Assembly: GCA_018820315.1 (NCBI GenBank)
Contig: JAHJOQ010000152.1
Location: 1-58,277 of the forward strand
Direction: 5' to 3'
DNA length: 58,277 bases
Source: Candidatus Zixiibacteriota bacterium
GTDB taxonomy: Bacteria; Zixibacteria; MSB-5A5; JAABVY01; JAHJOQ01
The position numbers and the translations under genes are program-made. The stretch's first letter is position 1. Each line of letters begins with the position of its first letter. The notes under the pieces are model-generated. The model was not told the DNA's origin and ran no database searches. It worked only from the letters and a program-made list of their open reading frames with translations. Positions 44,405 through 52,616 of this stretch are shown here, one piece after another.

Positions 44405-44560
44405 CATGGAAGAACGCACGCGGTTTTATACGGCCACATCGGACGCAAACATCTTACTATTGGATTCCTCCCATACTTTTCCCCATGTGAGTATGTGATC
44501 AGATTCTTCGGGATGCACCTATCCTACTGTATTCCAATCACATGCAAATCATAGATTCGT

Positions 44561-44575
44561 GGGCATTCTGTTTGC
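44561..44575 (+). promoter_or_regulatory. Sigma-54-like -24/-12 site
   Basis: GGGCAT-N5-TTGC matches the sigma-54 consensus TGGCAC-N5-TTGC at 8 of 10 positions, with GG and GC correctly 10 bases apart. It ends 32 bases before the flagellin-like ATG. Sigma-54 often drives flagellin genes, but no activator site was found. The predicted leader is short, though it still contains the ribosome site. Confidence 0.4.
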
Positions 44576-44607
44576 GCAGTCAGGCAGTGGGGCAGAAGGA
44601 TCGATTT

Positions 44608-45381
44608 ATGTCCGGTCTGAATATCGCATCGACCATCGGCTCTCTGAATACTGTGCGGAATCTTTCCGCCATGCACCGGTCTATCCGTAAGACTGCGTCG
44701 AGGCTGGCGTCCGGCAAGAGAATCACCAGAGCGGCTGATGATTCCGCCGGACTGGTGGTGTCAGAGCAAATGCGCGCACAGGTGGCATCGCTGACTCAAC
44801 AGATCGTTAATCTTGACAATGTCATCAAAAGAAACAAGACAGCCGATTCGCATCTGGTCGAGATGGAGGATCATCTGATCGAAATGCGCGAGATTGCGAC
44901 CGCAGCCGCCTCAACTGGCGGCATCGAACAGGGGCAGGTAGAGGCTTATGAGGATGAGCTGGATCGCTCTGCTGAGGCTCTGGACAAGATGGCTGACGAT
45001 ACCATGCTCGGTGACTCCGCACTGCTCGACGGTTCCGAGAACAGCGTCGCTGAAATCCAGCGACTTGGACATTTCGATCTGTCCGACGTAGAGAAGGTCA
45101 AGGAAGCGGTGACCAGAATAGATGAAAGAATTAAGGACATTCAAAAAGTGCATGCGGGACTCGGTGCGGCAATTTCTCGTGAAATCGAGTCGATGCGCGA
45201 GAGCCTCGCAGTCGCACACAGAAATCTCGTTGAAACTGAATCTGATATTCGCGATAGCGGCATGGCATTGGAGCAGTCGGGCTTTGTATCACGGCTTGTG
45301 CGATCCGATCTCGGCAGTTCCCTTCTCGCGCAGGGGAATCTGGTGTCACAGTCGGTATTCGGCCTTGTGACCGATCCATAG
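44608..45381 (+). CDS. Flagellin-like protein
   Basis: The start is the ATG after AGAAGGA, giving 257 residues and a flagellin-like N terminus: 'SGLNIASTIGSLNTVRNL', 'RLASGKRITRAADDSAGLVVSEQMRAQV', then a coiled-coil D1 region ('TADSHLVEMEDHLIEMREIATAAAS'). The C-terminal D1/D0 half follows ('ESMRESLAVAHRNLVETESDIRDSGMA', end 'ASLLAQ'-like 'SSLLAQGNLVSQSVFGLV'). It consists only of D0/D1 with no variable D2/D3, shorter than usual flagellins. It could be a minor flagellin or a hook-junction-like protein. No other flagellar gene is in the window. Confidence 0.8.
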   Translation: MSGLNIASTIGSLNTVRNLSAMHRSIRKTASRLASGKRITRAADDSAGLVVSEQMRAQVASLTQQIVNLDNVIKRNKTADSHLVEMEDHLIEMREIATAAASTGGIEQGQVEAYEDELDRSAEALDKMADDTMLGDSALLDGSENSVAEIQRLGHFDLSDVEKVKEAVTRIDERIKDIQKVHAGLGAAISREIESMRESLAVAHRNLVETESDIRDSGMALEQSGFVSRLVRSDLGSSLLAQGNLVSQSVFGLVTDP

Positions 45382-45456
45382 ATTTTGTTGAAACAGGCAA
45401 TGCCTGCTCGGGGCAGCAGAGGGGCTCACAACACGATAGGGTAGTGTATCGTCAGG

Positions 45457-45480
45457 AGTGCGTCGATTCGTCGGCGCACT
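45457..45480 (+). terminator. Hairpin with TTCG loop after the flagellin-like gene
   Basis: A 10-bp stem (AGTGCGTCGA / TCGGCGCACT, one G-U pair) is capped by a TTCG tetraloop, with TCTT following. It lies 75 bases after the flagellin-like stop. Confidence 0.55.
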
Positions 45481-45655
45481 TCTTGAATCACCTGATGCAC
45501 TGAGTGAATTCAGACCTTCCAGGCTTTATGTCTGGCGGCATCGCAGATGGCCGTAAGCTGAATTATCGAAATCAAATGGTCTGTACTGAAAAGATATGCA
45601 GAGCTGTGCCGTGCTGCAAGAAGTTTCCGTGTTCGCAGAGTGGCGATGACCCCGA

Positions 45656-45700
45656 GTCAACCGGTTTCCGGTTGACATCCGCCTGTTTCGCTGCTATTCT
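45656..45700 (+). promoter_or_regulatory. Promoter overlapped by operator-like palindrome (GNAT gene)
   Basis: A perfect 9-bp inverted repeat (GTCAACCGG, 45656-45664; CCGGTTGAC, 45668-45676; spacer TTT) overlaps TTGACA (45672-45677). A 17-base spacer leads to TATTCT (45695-45700). A repressor bound there would block the -35. The remaining stretch 45382-45763 holds the hairpin at 45457 and no convincing gene. Confidence 0.65.
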
Positions 45701-45763
45701 ATTATTACATTTCCGAAAACAGTGCACTATGCCCGGCATCCGAGATCTCACACGGAATAAGGT

Positions 45764-46324
45764 ATGACATTAAGCGATCACAAGATTGACATCATCGCCG
45801 CTGATGAAGTTGTACATCTGCGGCGCATTATCAAGGAAGACTTGGATGCATTCTATCGCTGGTATAAAGACCCCGACATACAGAGGTTCATGGCTGCCCC
45901 ACACTGGGATTCCAATTGTTCGAAGGATCAATATCGGTCCATCTTCCTGCGCAGACACCTTCTGCAGACTGGCTCGGCAGTTACCGTGGCGGTGTGTATG
46001 GCGAATGACGATCGTCCGATCGGGATGGTGAACTACTTCGATCTGGATCGTGATAAGGGCAGTTGCGAAATCGGTGTGGTTGTTGGCGAGAAGGACTTCT
46101 GGAGCCGGGGTGTTGGAAGTGCGGCCGTGAAACTCACATCAACCTACCTCTTCTCGACAGTGCATCTTAATCGAATCTACTGCCACATTCTCTATGGGAA
46201 TACGCGGTCGATCTTACTATTCGAGAAGTGCGGGTTTGAGTTTGACAAAATCGTCTTCATCTCCGATACTGAGTTTCTCAGATATGAACTGAGGAACCTC
46301 GACTGGAATAGCCTCTTCAGGTGA
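45764..46324 (+). CDS. GNAT acetyltransferase, RimJ/RimL-like
   Basis: The 186-residue protein starts at ATG after GGAATAAGG. It has the layout of the RimJ/RimL/SpeG branch of GNAT N-acetyltransferases: an early 'VHLRRIIKEDLDAFYRWYKDPDIQRFM', the acetyl-CoA loop 'EIGVVVGEKDFWSRGVGSAAVKL' and 'LNRIYCHILYGNTRSILLFEKCGFEFD'. It would acetylate an amine; the acceptor (protein N terminus, polyamine or antibiotic) is not evident. It appears monocistronic and is preceded by a regulated-looking promoter. Confidence 0.85.
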   Translation: MTLSDHKIDIIAADEVVHLRRIIKEDLDAFYRWYKDPDIQRFMAAPHWDSNCSKDQYRSIFLRRHLLQTGSAVTVAVCMANDDRPIGMVNYFDLDRDKGSCEIGVVVGEKDFWSRGVGSAAVKLTSTYLFSTVHLNRIYCHILYGNTRSILLFEKCGFEFDKIVFISDTEFLRYELRNLDWNSLFR

Positions 46325-46355
46325 TCGACTGCACTGGAAATATTCAGTCAGCTTG

Positions 46356-47249
46356 TCAACTGTCAAACACGTGCTTTTCGGATTGGTAAATCTCGGCCAG
46401 GTTCTCCAAGATCATATCAATCTCAACCTGCGTCAACCCCAACTTACAGGCGAATGGTAACGTGGAGAGGTCTTCAATCTTAGCATCGTTGAAACCGCAG
46501 CCTATATACCTCGCGAGCTGATCGCAGAAATTCACGATATAGGCTAATGGAATCTTAGCGATTGACTCGGACGCTTCCCTGCAATCTGGTTCGCCTGCAG
46601 GATCATGGTGATAATAGACCGCCGACGAAAGGAAAGAGGGGAAGTTCCATTTATCAAACAATGCCTTGGCAACATCTACATGATTGAAGCCAATACTCTC
46701 CGTTTCAATTTCGAGGAAACTGCGCTGTGAATTCTGTACCTCCGCTAAGATTAGATTATACTCAGCCGGCATTTTCTGGCAAAGAATCAACTTGCCGAGA
46801 TCATGCATCAGGCCTGAGATGAAGGCTTCTTCTACGTTGTTGTGGTGTATTTCCCGTCCTATCACTTTGCACGCGATCGCTGTCGCCAGTGAGTGCTCCC
46901 ACAGTGCCTGCTCCAGCGAGTTTGATTCCTTTCTCTTGTAAAGGCTGTGTGTCGAGGAGGCGATCACGAGCGATCTGAGCGTATAGAAGCCAAGTATCAG
47001 AATCGCCTCTTTCAGCGTACTGACTCCCTTCGACCGCCCGTAGAAAGATGAATTCGACAATTTGAGGACTTTCGCTGTCAAAGCTTGATCGACCGAAAGC
47101 ACCTTGACAAGCTTCTCGATGTCAGTTTCGACACTCGATGTCATTCCCATCACGGCTGATACGATAGCAGGCGAGGCAGGCAGTTCACCAATCGTCGATA
47201 TGACTTTCTCAGCCGCGAAATTCGCTGATATTGCTGCTGTTTGTTCCAT
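46356..47249 (-). CDS. HDOD-domain protein
   Basis: The 297-residue protein starts at ATG behind AGAAAGGACAG. It carries the HDOD signature: 'LPASPAIVSAVMGM', 'VDQALTAKVLKLSNSSFYG' and 'VSTLKEAILILGFYTLRSLVIAS'. A degenerate HD motif follows ('AFISGLMHDLGKLIL', 'HVDVAKALFDKWNFPSFLSSAVYYHH'). HDOD proteins are regulatory, often tied to signalling, motility or stress, and usually lack hydrolase activity. It is not fused to GGDEF or EAL here. The flagellin-like gene is about 1 kb away, which hints at motility but does not prove it. Confidence 0.9.
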   Translation of the reverse strand: MEQTAAISANFAAEKVISTIGELPASPAIVSAVMGMTSSVETDIEKLVKVLSVDQALTAKVLKLSNSSFYGRSKGVSTLKEAILILGFYTLRSLVIASSTHSLYKRKESNSLEQALWEHSLATAIACKVIGREIHHNNVEEAFISGLMHDLGKLILCQKMPAEYNLILAEVQNSQRSFLEIETESIGFNHVDVAKALFDKWNFPSFLSSAVYYHHDPAGEPDCREASESIAKIPLAYIVNFCDQLARYIGCGFNDAKIEDLSTLPFACKLGLTQVEIDMILENLAEIYQSEKHVFDS

Positions 47250-47944
47250 TCTGTCCTTTCTGGTTTCTGTTGGTTGTATCGGCGTCAGGCGGAATTCATT
47301 TAGTCGTAGCGGCTTACAGACAGACAGAAGTCATTGCTCCAACGATCTGAGGGCAGCCTTTGTCCATGCGGCTATGCGAGCGAAAGGTAATATGCACGGC
47401 ATAGCGAGTGAAACCGGAGGGCACTCCGACAGGAAACTGGATATGTGTATCTTCGATGCTGTTCAAAATTTGGGCAATATGGGCGATTATTCCATGTATA
47501 ACCCTGTGAACCTCAAGCCAGCCAACGTCAAACGAAGTCTCAACAGCGTGGAAAATGCTCGCGGATGATGAAAATAACTATTGACAAAAAGGCACTCTGG
47601 GCATATATTGCGTTCGTCTTGAAGGGAAACTTGGTTACAGCAATTCCTCACAGTTCAAGCTGATGCGGTTTTCGGCTAAACGTTAAGGACAACATTTCTT
47701 CTTTCGTTACTGATTTGTGCAAACAAAGACCGGTGTACTGACCAAACCTGAAATTATGTGCAGTCCAAGACTGCATGCGATGTTTGAGACTGTAACTTGA
47801 GATCACTCTGCGGCAAATGCAAGGAGTAATTGGAACGGTTGCTTGCTACTAAACTAACTGCCCAACAGGGCGATAACAATTAAGAGCAGGTATGTATCTG
47901 AAATTACTGTGGCTTCTCGATATAGGTTCCAAGGAGGACTGCAA
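47250..47944. other. Intergenic stretch with promoter and long leader
   Basis: This 695-base stretch lies between the divergent HDOD gene and the dockerin gene at 47945. The promoter at 47581 leaves a leader of about 330 bases upstream of the start codon. A 154-codon frame (47104-47568) runs through the first part but lacks coding character. I found no tRNA or recognisable riboswitch; the leader could hold an unrecognised regulatory RNA. Confidence 0.4.
47581..47609 (+). promoter_or_regulatory. Sigma-70-type promoter
   Basis: TTGACA (47581-47586), a 17-base spacer and TATATT (47604-47609) form a near-consensus promoter, about 330 bases upstream of the dockerin gene at 47945. Confidence 0.7.
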
Positions 47945-49135
47945 ATGAGAACATCCATGCGCCGCATTGTGCCGACTTTGGCGATTTTACTCGTTTTGTC
48001 GATCGTGGGGGCGAGCAATATTCACGCTTCGCCTGACGCGGTTCAACTCTACGTCAATGTAGAGGATACTGTTATGAAGAGAGATGCAGACAGTGTTGTC
48101 GTCTCGGTATATATGGAGACTTTCTCTGACAGTGTCGGAGGGTTCGAGCTCTGGTTCTTCATCGGCCAGGATGAGGTCCTCAGGTTCAGATCGGATTCAG
48201 TCTGGACATGTGACACAGTCTACACTGGTTGCACAGACTCTACGTGTACCGCATATATCGAGGATTCCTGTATCGCATGGGAATACATTCCGTCCAGTTG
48301 CGCGGATACGACTGAAACGTGCGATTGGGTGATGCTCGGCGCCTCAATCCTTGATGGTTCGCTGATTGAGAACTGGGACTATGTTTCGACGAATGTGCTC
48401 GATGCGAACAGGAGGCAGCTGAAAATCGTCGGTATCGCTAACGAATCTCCCGGACCACCGAAAGCTATTCCACCGAATGCGTCTAACAACCTGCTGTTGA
48501 GAATAGTCGCTGAGGTCCGCGAGGACAAGCTCGATTCGCTTGAATGCGCCGATTCGACCTGCCTTGAGTGGGATGGGCCGGACTGTCTTTATTGGCATCG
48601 CTATAATTGCGAGATCGCGCTGGTTCCGGATTCTCTCTGCCCGGATAGCGTGGCCCAGCAGTGGGGAATTACTCCCATTCTCATCTGGGACAATTCAACC
48701 AGATTCTCAAATCCTCGGGATGAACTCATCGGATGGCACTGGCAATACGCGTGTATCGATTCGGAGTGCATCCTGTGGGAGGACACGGTTTGCATTGGTT
48801 GGGAGTGCACTGCGTGGGATTATGAGGACTCTTCATACGTTGTCGACACGACCAAAATCAAGTATTTCGATGGCCAGGTTAACCTCAATTGCGCCACGTG
48901 CGATTACAATGTCGGCAATGCCGATGCATCGATTGATGTCGATATCGACGATGTTGTGTACCTGATTGCCTATATCTTCGTTGGAGGGCCGGCTCCGGTA
49001 CCGGAGTATGGCGCCGGTAACGCAGATTGCAACGGCGAGATTGATATCGACGATGTGGTATTCCTGATAGCATACATTTTTGTCGGTGGCCCGGCACCAT
49101 GTGATTGTGAAGACCTACCGCCAGCTCCGTTTTGA
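47945..49135 (+). CDS. Exported Cys/Trp-rich dockerin protein
   Basis: The 396-residue form starts at the ATG after AAGGAGGA, giving a signal peptide (residues 1-29, '...NIHASPD'). The N-terminal region resembles a cohesin-like beta domain ('VVSVYMETFSDSVGGFELWFF'). It is interrupted by three Cys/Trp-rich inserts of the form C-x-D-S-x-C-x3-(W/Y)-x3-5-C-x2-(W/Y): 'CTDSTCTAYIEDSCIAWEY', 'CADSTCLEWDGPDCLYW' and 'CIDSECILWEDTVCIGW'. A paired dockerin-like module ends the protein ('[19 protein letters not shown]', 'CNGEIDIDDVVFLIAYIFVGG'). It has no C-terminal sorting domain, unlike its three downstream neighbours. The many Cys suggest disulfides outside the cell. Confidence 0.87.
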   Translation: MRTSMRRIVPTLAILLVLSIVGASNIHASPDAVQLYVNVEDTVMKRDADSVVVSVYMETFSDSVGGFELWFFIGQDEVLRFRSDSVWTCDTVYTGCTDSTCTAYIEDSCIAWEYIPSSCADTTETCDWVMLGASILDGSLIENWDYVSTNVLDANRRQLKIVGIANESPGPPKAIPPNASNNLLLRIVAEVREDKLDSLECADSTCLEWDGPDCLYWHRYNCEIALVPDSLCPDSVAQQWGITPILIWDNSTRFSNPRDELIGWHWQYACIDSECILWEDTVCIGWECTAWDYEDSSYVVDTTKIKYFDGQVNLNCATCDYNVGNADASIDVDIDDVVYLIAYIFVGGPAPVPEYGAGNADCNGEIDIDDVVFLIAYIFVGGPAPCDCEDLPPAPF

Positions 49136-49486
49136 TGCCTGGCGGCGCATACGACTGAACCTGCATTTAAGAGAAGTGAATTGGTTTGGAGATAAGTCGG
49201 AAATGAAGATAGAAGAGAGAACACGGCTGCAAGCCGAAGAAGGAAAAAAGAGAAGGGAGGTAACGAAGGAAGTTGAAGAGGCGTTAGACGTTCAAACCAA
49301 CTGTCCGTTTTCTTACCGGCCCCGATAGAGAGGCATGGCTAAGGAAAGTGCTCCCTCTGTGTAAGCCTAAATGCACGGTGGGGCGATGCTTCACAAGACG
49401 TTCTGAGGGGGAACAGATTTACTAGAGTGTCAGGCAAGCGTTACCTGACACAGACAACTTGAATTCTTAAGTTAAAGGAGCACAAG
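49136..49486. other. Intergenic leader with hairpin
   Basis: These 351 bases precede the 49487 gene. An 8-bp inverted repeat GTGTCAGG (49427-49434) / CCTGACAC (49444-49451) with a 9-base loop sits 35 bases before the start codon and may shape the leader. I see no clear promoter, tRNA or gene; a purine-rich stretch at 49200-49280 is low-complexity. Confidence 0.4.
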
Positions 49487-52096
49487 ATGAAACGCAGTCT
49501 TTTGGCAATCTTATTGCTTCTTCTCGCTTGCAGTTTTGCATTTGGCCAGATCACTGACTACGTCAAGTGGAATACTCCTGTCAAGTACAATGAAGGACAG
49601 GCTGGTGACGTTGCCCTCCTGGTGACGTTCCAGTGCGCAGCTCCGGTTGGCAATGTGAAGGGTGTTAGCCTCGGCTTTGCCCTCACGGCTACCGGTGCCG
49701 CGAATTTCACTTACGTTACTTACACCAAGCACCACAACACCGACTGGTTCGATCTGGGTGGTCTGCTCGTCGATGTCTCACTGATGCCGAACTCGTTCTT
49801 GATGGGCGGTGCTGCTCTGGGTGCAGGTATGCCCCGTGTGACCGATGAGCCGCTCCTTACCGTTGGCTTGATGTTCGGTGTTGGTGTAGGCCAAATCTGT
49901 ATCGACTCCGCGTTCTTCCCGCCAGCTGGCGCATGGAAGTTCTCGAATACGACCTGCGACCCCGTTGGCGGTCCGCGTCCGTATTTTGTTGATGCAGCCG
50001 GCAGCGATGTAGCTCACCCGATCTGCGTCGATGTTCTGGAGGTTACATGCGTTGACCCGACCATCGACCCGATTGTCGGTGGTGTACTGACCGGCAACCA
50101 CTGCAATGGCCTCAGCCACACTTTCACAGGTGATCCAGGTAATCTGGATGGCGTTCCTGCCACTCCGGTGGTCTGGACAGTGACAAATGGTCCCGGTTCG
50201 TTTGCCGGCGCCGTTTACTCGGCTCCAGCAGCTACCACTGGTACCTATGCGGTTGAAGTCACTGCGACCAACAGCTGTCTTGGCACTGCCACGTATAACT
50301 TCAATCTGGTCTTCACGAACCAGGCTCCGTCGATTCTGCCGGCTACTACGCCTGCGCAGATCGGTCAGGGCGGGTTATACTCGGTCGACTTCGACGCAAC
50401 CGATCCTAACAGCTGCGATCCTCAGTTGTGGTCGGTCGTTATTACTCCGGCCCCGGCTGGCGCCTATTCCATTGATGGAACCGGTGTGCTCAACTGGCAG
50501 ACTGTTGACCCGGACGATGGTGGCATCACCTTCCAAGTCTGTGTGACAGTTGATGATGGTGAGCCCGACAAGGCGACCGCTACGCATTGCTTCGACGTCG
50601 AAGTCCTGACTCTGGTGCCTTTCGAAATCCAACTCGAGAAGGTAGAGGGTCAGCTTCAGGGTCATTATGCCAGCGTTTCGATCTTCCTGAACAAGGGGAC
50701 TGAGACGTTTGGTGGTTTTGACTTCCTGGTAGCTTACGATGCATCAGCCTTGACATTCATGGGTGCAACTCTCGGTGCTCAGCTCAATGCTAAGTGGGAG
50801 TATTTCACCTATCGTTTCGGCTGGAATGGCAACTGCGACGGTGCGTGCCCGAGCGGTATGCTCCGTGTAGTCGGTATTGCCGACATCAACAACGGCCCGA
50901 ATCATCCGGATCCTGCCTGGCTGGTCAAGCAGAACCCCGATGGTGTACCGGATGAGCTGGTTGTATTGACCTTCTACGTCACCAATGATCGCACGTTTGA
51001 GTGCATGTACGTCCCGGTCCGCTTCTTCTGGCACGACTGCGGCGACAACGCGATCTCGAGCCCCATGGGTGACATTCTCTACATCTCCAGGTTCGTGTAT
51101 GACTACGACTGGACACTCGGATACAGGGACATCACCGGCACGATCCACTACGGTGGTCACTGGTGGTTGTTTGGCCCGCCGTATCCATTTGTCGACTTCA
51201 TAGAGAACACTGCCTGTATGAACCCGGATCCTGAAAAGCCGGATCCACTTCGCTTCATCGACTTCATACAGGGTGGTGTTGACATCATCTGTTCCGAGGA
51301 TATCGATGCTCGCGGCGACCTCAACATGAATGAAGTTGCCAACGAGATCGCGGACGCGGTACTCTACACCAACTACTTCATTTACGGCCTCAGCGTATTC
51401 ACATACACTGAAGGCTCGATCGCAGCTTCCGACGTGAACGCTGACGGTCGCGTGTTGACAGTTGGTGACCTTGTTTACCTCGTACGTATTATCACGGGCG
51501 ATGCACTTCCGTACCCGAAACTCTCACCGTTCGCAAACAGCGTAACGATTGAGCAGGGCTCGGTAGTCACCACGAACTCGCAGTCCGACATCGGTGCTGC
51601 TCTGTTTGTCTTCAGTGGCGAAGGCGAAGCTAACTTGCTCGTCGACGGCATGAAGATGGAAAGCAGCGTAGTAGACGGTCAGCTTCGCGTGCTGGTATGG
51701 TCCGATGGTACGAACCATGTTCCGGCCGGCGAGCAGAACCTGATCAGCGTAACCGGCGATCTGACGATCGTCGAGGCCGAGGTTTCGGATTACTATGGTA
51801 ATCTGATGAACTCGACCGTGGTCGAGAAAGTTATCCCGACCGCATTCGCGCTGAATCAGAACTATCCGAACCCATTCAACCCATCCACCGATATTACTAT
51901 CAATCTCCCGACTCAGTCGAGCTGGAAGCTTGATATTTATAACGTCGCTGGTCAGTTGGTCAGAACATTCTCCGGTAACGCGATTGGCGAAGTCACGGTT
52001 ACTTGGGATGCTGCTGGCGCGGCTTCGGGTATTTACTTCTACAAGGCCACCGCGGGTCAGTATACTGACACCAAGAAGATGGTTTTGATGAAGTAA
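49487..52096 (+). CDS. Exported cohesin-like/Ig/dockerin-like protein with type IX-like sorting domain
   Basis: The 869-residue protein starts at ATG after AAAGGAG. Residues 1-20 are a signal peptide ('LACSFAFGQ'). About 22-190 is a cohesin-like beta domain ('FFPPAGAWKFSN'); 195-280 an Ig-like domain; 283-378 an He_PIG-type Ig domain ('VDFDATDPNSCDPQLW'). About 380-560 is a second cohesin-like domain ('VSIFLNKGTETFGGFDFLVAYDAS'). About 600-685 is a dockerin-like pair ('GDLNMNEVANEIADAVLYTNYF', 'SDVNADGRVLTVGDLVYLV'). The last 85 residues are a sorting domain ('NQNYPNPFNPSTDI', 'LDIYNVAGQLV', 'GIYFYKATAG', 'KKMVLMK') of the kind recognised by type IX secretion in FCB bacteria. Codon choice looks strongly biased to a few codons (GGT, AAC, GAC), suggesting high expression. 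Confidence 0.9.
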   Translation: MKRSLLAILLLLLACSFAFGQITDYVKWNTPVKYNEGQAGDVALLVTFQCAAPVGNVKGVSLGFALTATGAANFTYVTYTKHHNTDWFDLGGLLVDVSLMPNSFLMGGAALGAGMPRVTDEPLLTVGLMFGVGVGQICIDSAFFPPAGAWKFSNTTCDPVGGPRPYFVDAAGSDVAHPICVDVLEVTCVDPTIDPIVGGVLTGNHCNGLSHTFTGDPGNLDGVPATPVVWTVTNGPGSFAGAVYSAPAATTGTYAVEVTATNSCLGTATYNFNLVFTNQAPSILPATTPAQIGQGGLYSVDFDATDPNSCDPQLWSVVITPAPAGAYSIDGTGVLNWQTVDPDDGGITFQVCVTVDDGEPDKATATHCFDVEVLTLVPFEIQLEKVEGQLQGHYASVSIFLNKGTETFGGFDFLVAYDASALTFMGATLGAQLNAKWEYFTYRFGWNGNCDGACPSGMLRVVGIADINNGPNHPDPAWLVKQNPDGVPDELVVLTFYVTNDRTFECMYVPVRFFWHDCGDNAISSPMGDILYISRFVYDYDWTLGYRDITGTIHYGGHWWLFGPPYPFVDFIENTACMNPDPEKPDPLRFIDFIQGGVDIICSEDIDARGDLNMNEVANEIADAVLYTNYFIYGLSVFTYTEGSIAASDVNADGRVLTVGDLVYLVRIITGDALPYPKLSPFANSVTIEQGSVVTTNSQSDIGAALFVFSGEGEANLLVDGMKMESSVVDGQLRVLVWSDGTNHVPAGEQNLISVTGDLTIVEAEVSDYYGNLMNSTVVEKVIPTAFALNQNYPNPFNPSTDITINLPTQSSWKLDIYNVAGQLVRTFSGNAIGEVTVTWDAAGAASGIYFYKATAGQYTDTKKMVLMK

Positions 52097-52119
52097 CCGT
52101 TTTGCTTCATAGACTGGAT

Positions 52120-52141
52120 GAGGGGGAGGTTACTCCCCCTC
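52120..52141 (+). terminator. Hairpin terminator
   Basis: A perfect 9-bp stem (GAGGGGGAG / CTCCCCCTC) with loop GTTA begins 24 bases after the stop of the 49487 gene. The following T-run is weak (GTCTTG). Confidence 0.65.
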
Positions 52142-52616
52142 GTCTTGAAATTAACCTGAGGAGAAGGGAGTTGATGGGAAGTACTTGTACTGAAAGAATA
52201 GATGGGAATCGAAAGCAGGCATGCAAAAATGATGATCGAGCAATCAAGACCGACAGGAAATGTAGGATTGTTTGCGATCATCTTTCTTTTTTATGGTCTA
52301 GAGCATTATCTCGTATGTCTGCATACGTTTGCAGAATATCTGAAACTTGAATACTGCAACTTTGTACTTATCAATTCAGCTGCTCATGGACGAGTCGATC
52401 GAGCTGCCAGGTTAATAGTAAGAGAAGGTTGGTAGGCTTAGAGTAATTCGTTACAGGATGGGAACTTACATAACTGCTGACATGTTCAAACTCTGGACAT
52501 GTAACAGGCCTGCAATGTCGGATCGCGGCATACCTGTTGCTGAACCAGAGGTTGGGAAATCACATGTTTACGGACGGATTTCGGAAGTGAAACAAGATTA
52601 TAGGAACAGGTCAGTT
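52142..52616. other. Intergenic stretch, no confident gene
   Basis: These 475 bases separate two exported-protein genes. Overlapping frames of 82 and 77 codons (52102-52350, 52202-52435) are present. One has a purine-rich AGGAGAAGGGAG before TTGATG at about 52170, but neither product has recognisable coding character. The AT-rich composition hints at a promoter for the next gene; no clear -35/-10 pair was found. Confidence 0.35.

Noticed and set aside
45504-45767. 87-codon frame upstream of the GNAT gene
   Set aside because: It spans the palindromic promoter, starts at a rare codon without a ribosome site, and has no coding character.
47104-47568. 154-codon plus-strand frame between the HDOD gene and the promoter at 47581
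   Set aside because: The first part is antisense to the HDOD gene; the rest has no recognisable motif or ribosome binding site, although this is less certain than the other rejections.
52102-52435. Two overlapping small frames after the 49487 gene
   Set aside because: One begins inside the region of the terminator hairpin; neither product has a recognisable domain, and they exclude each other.
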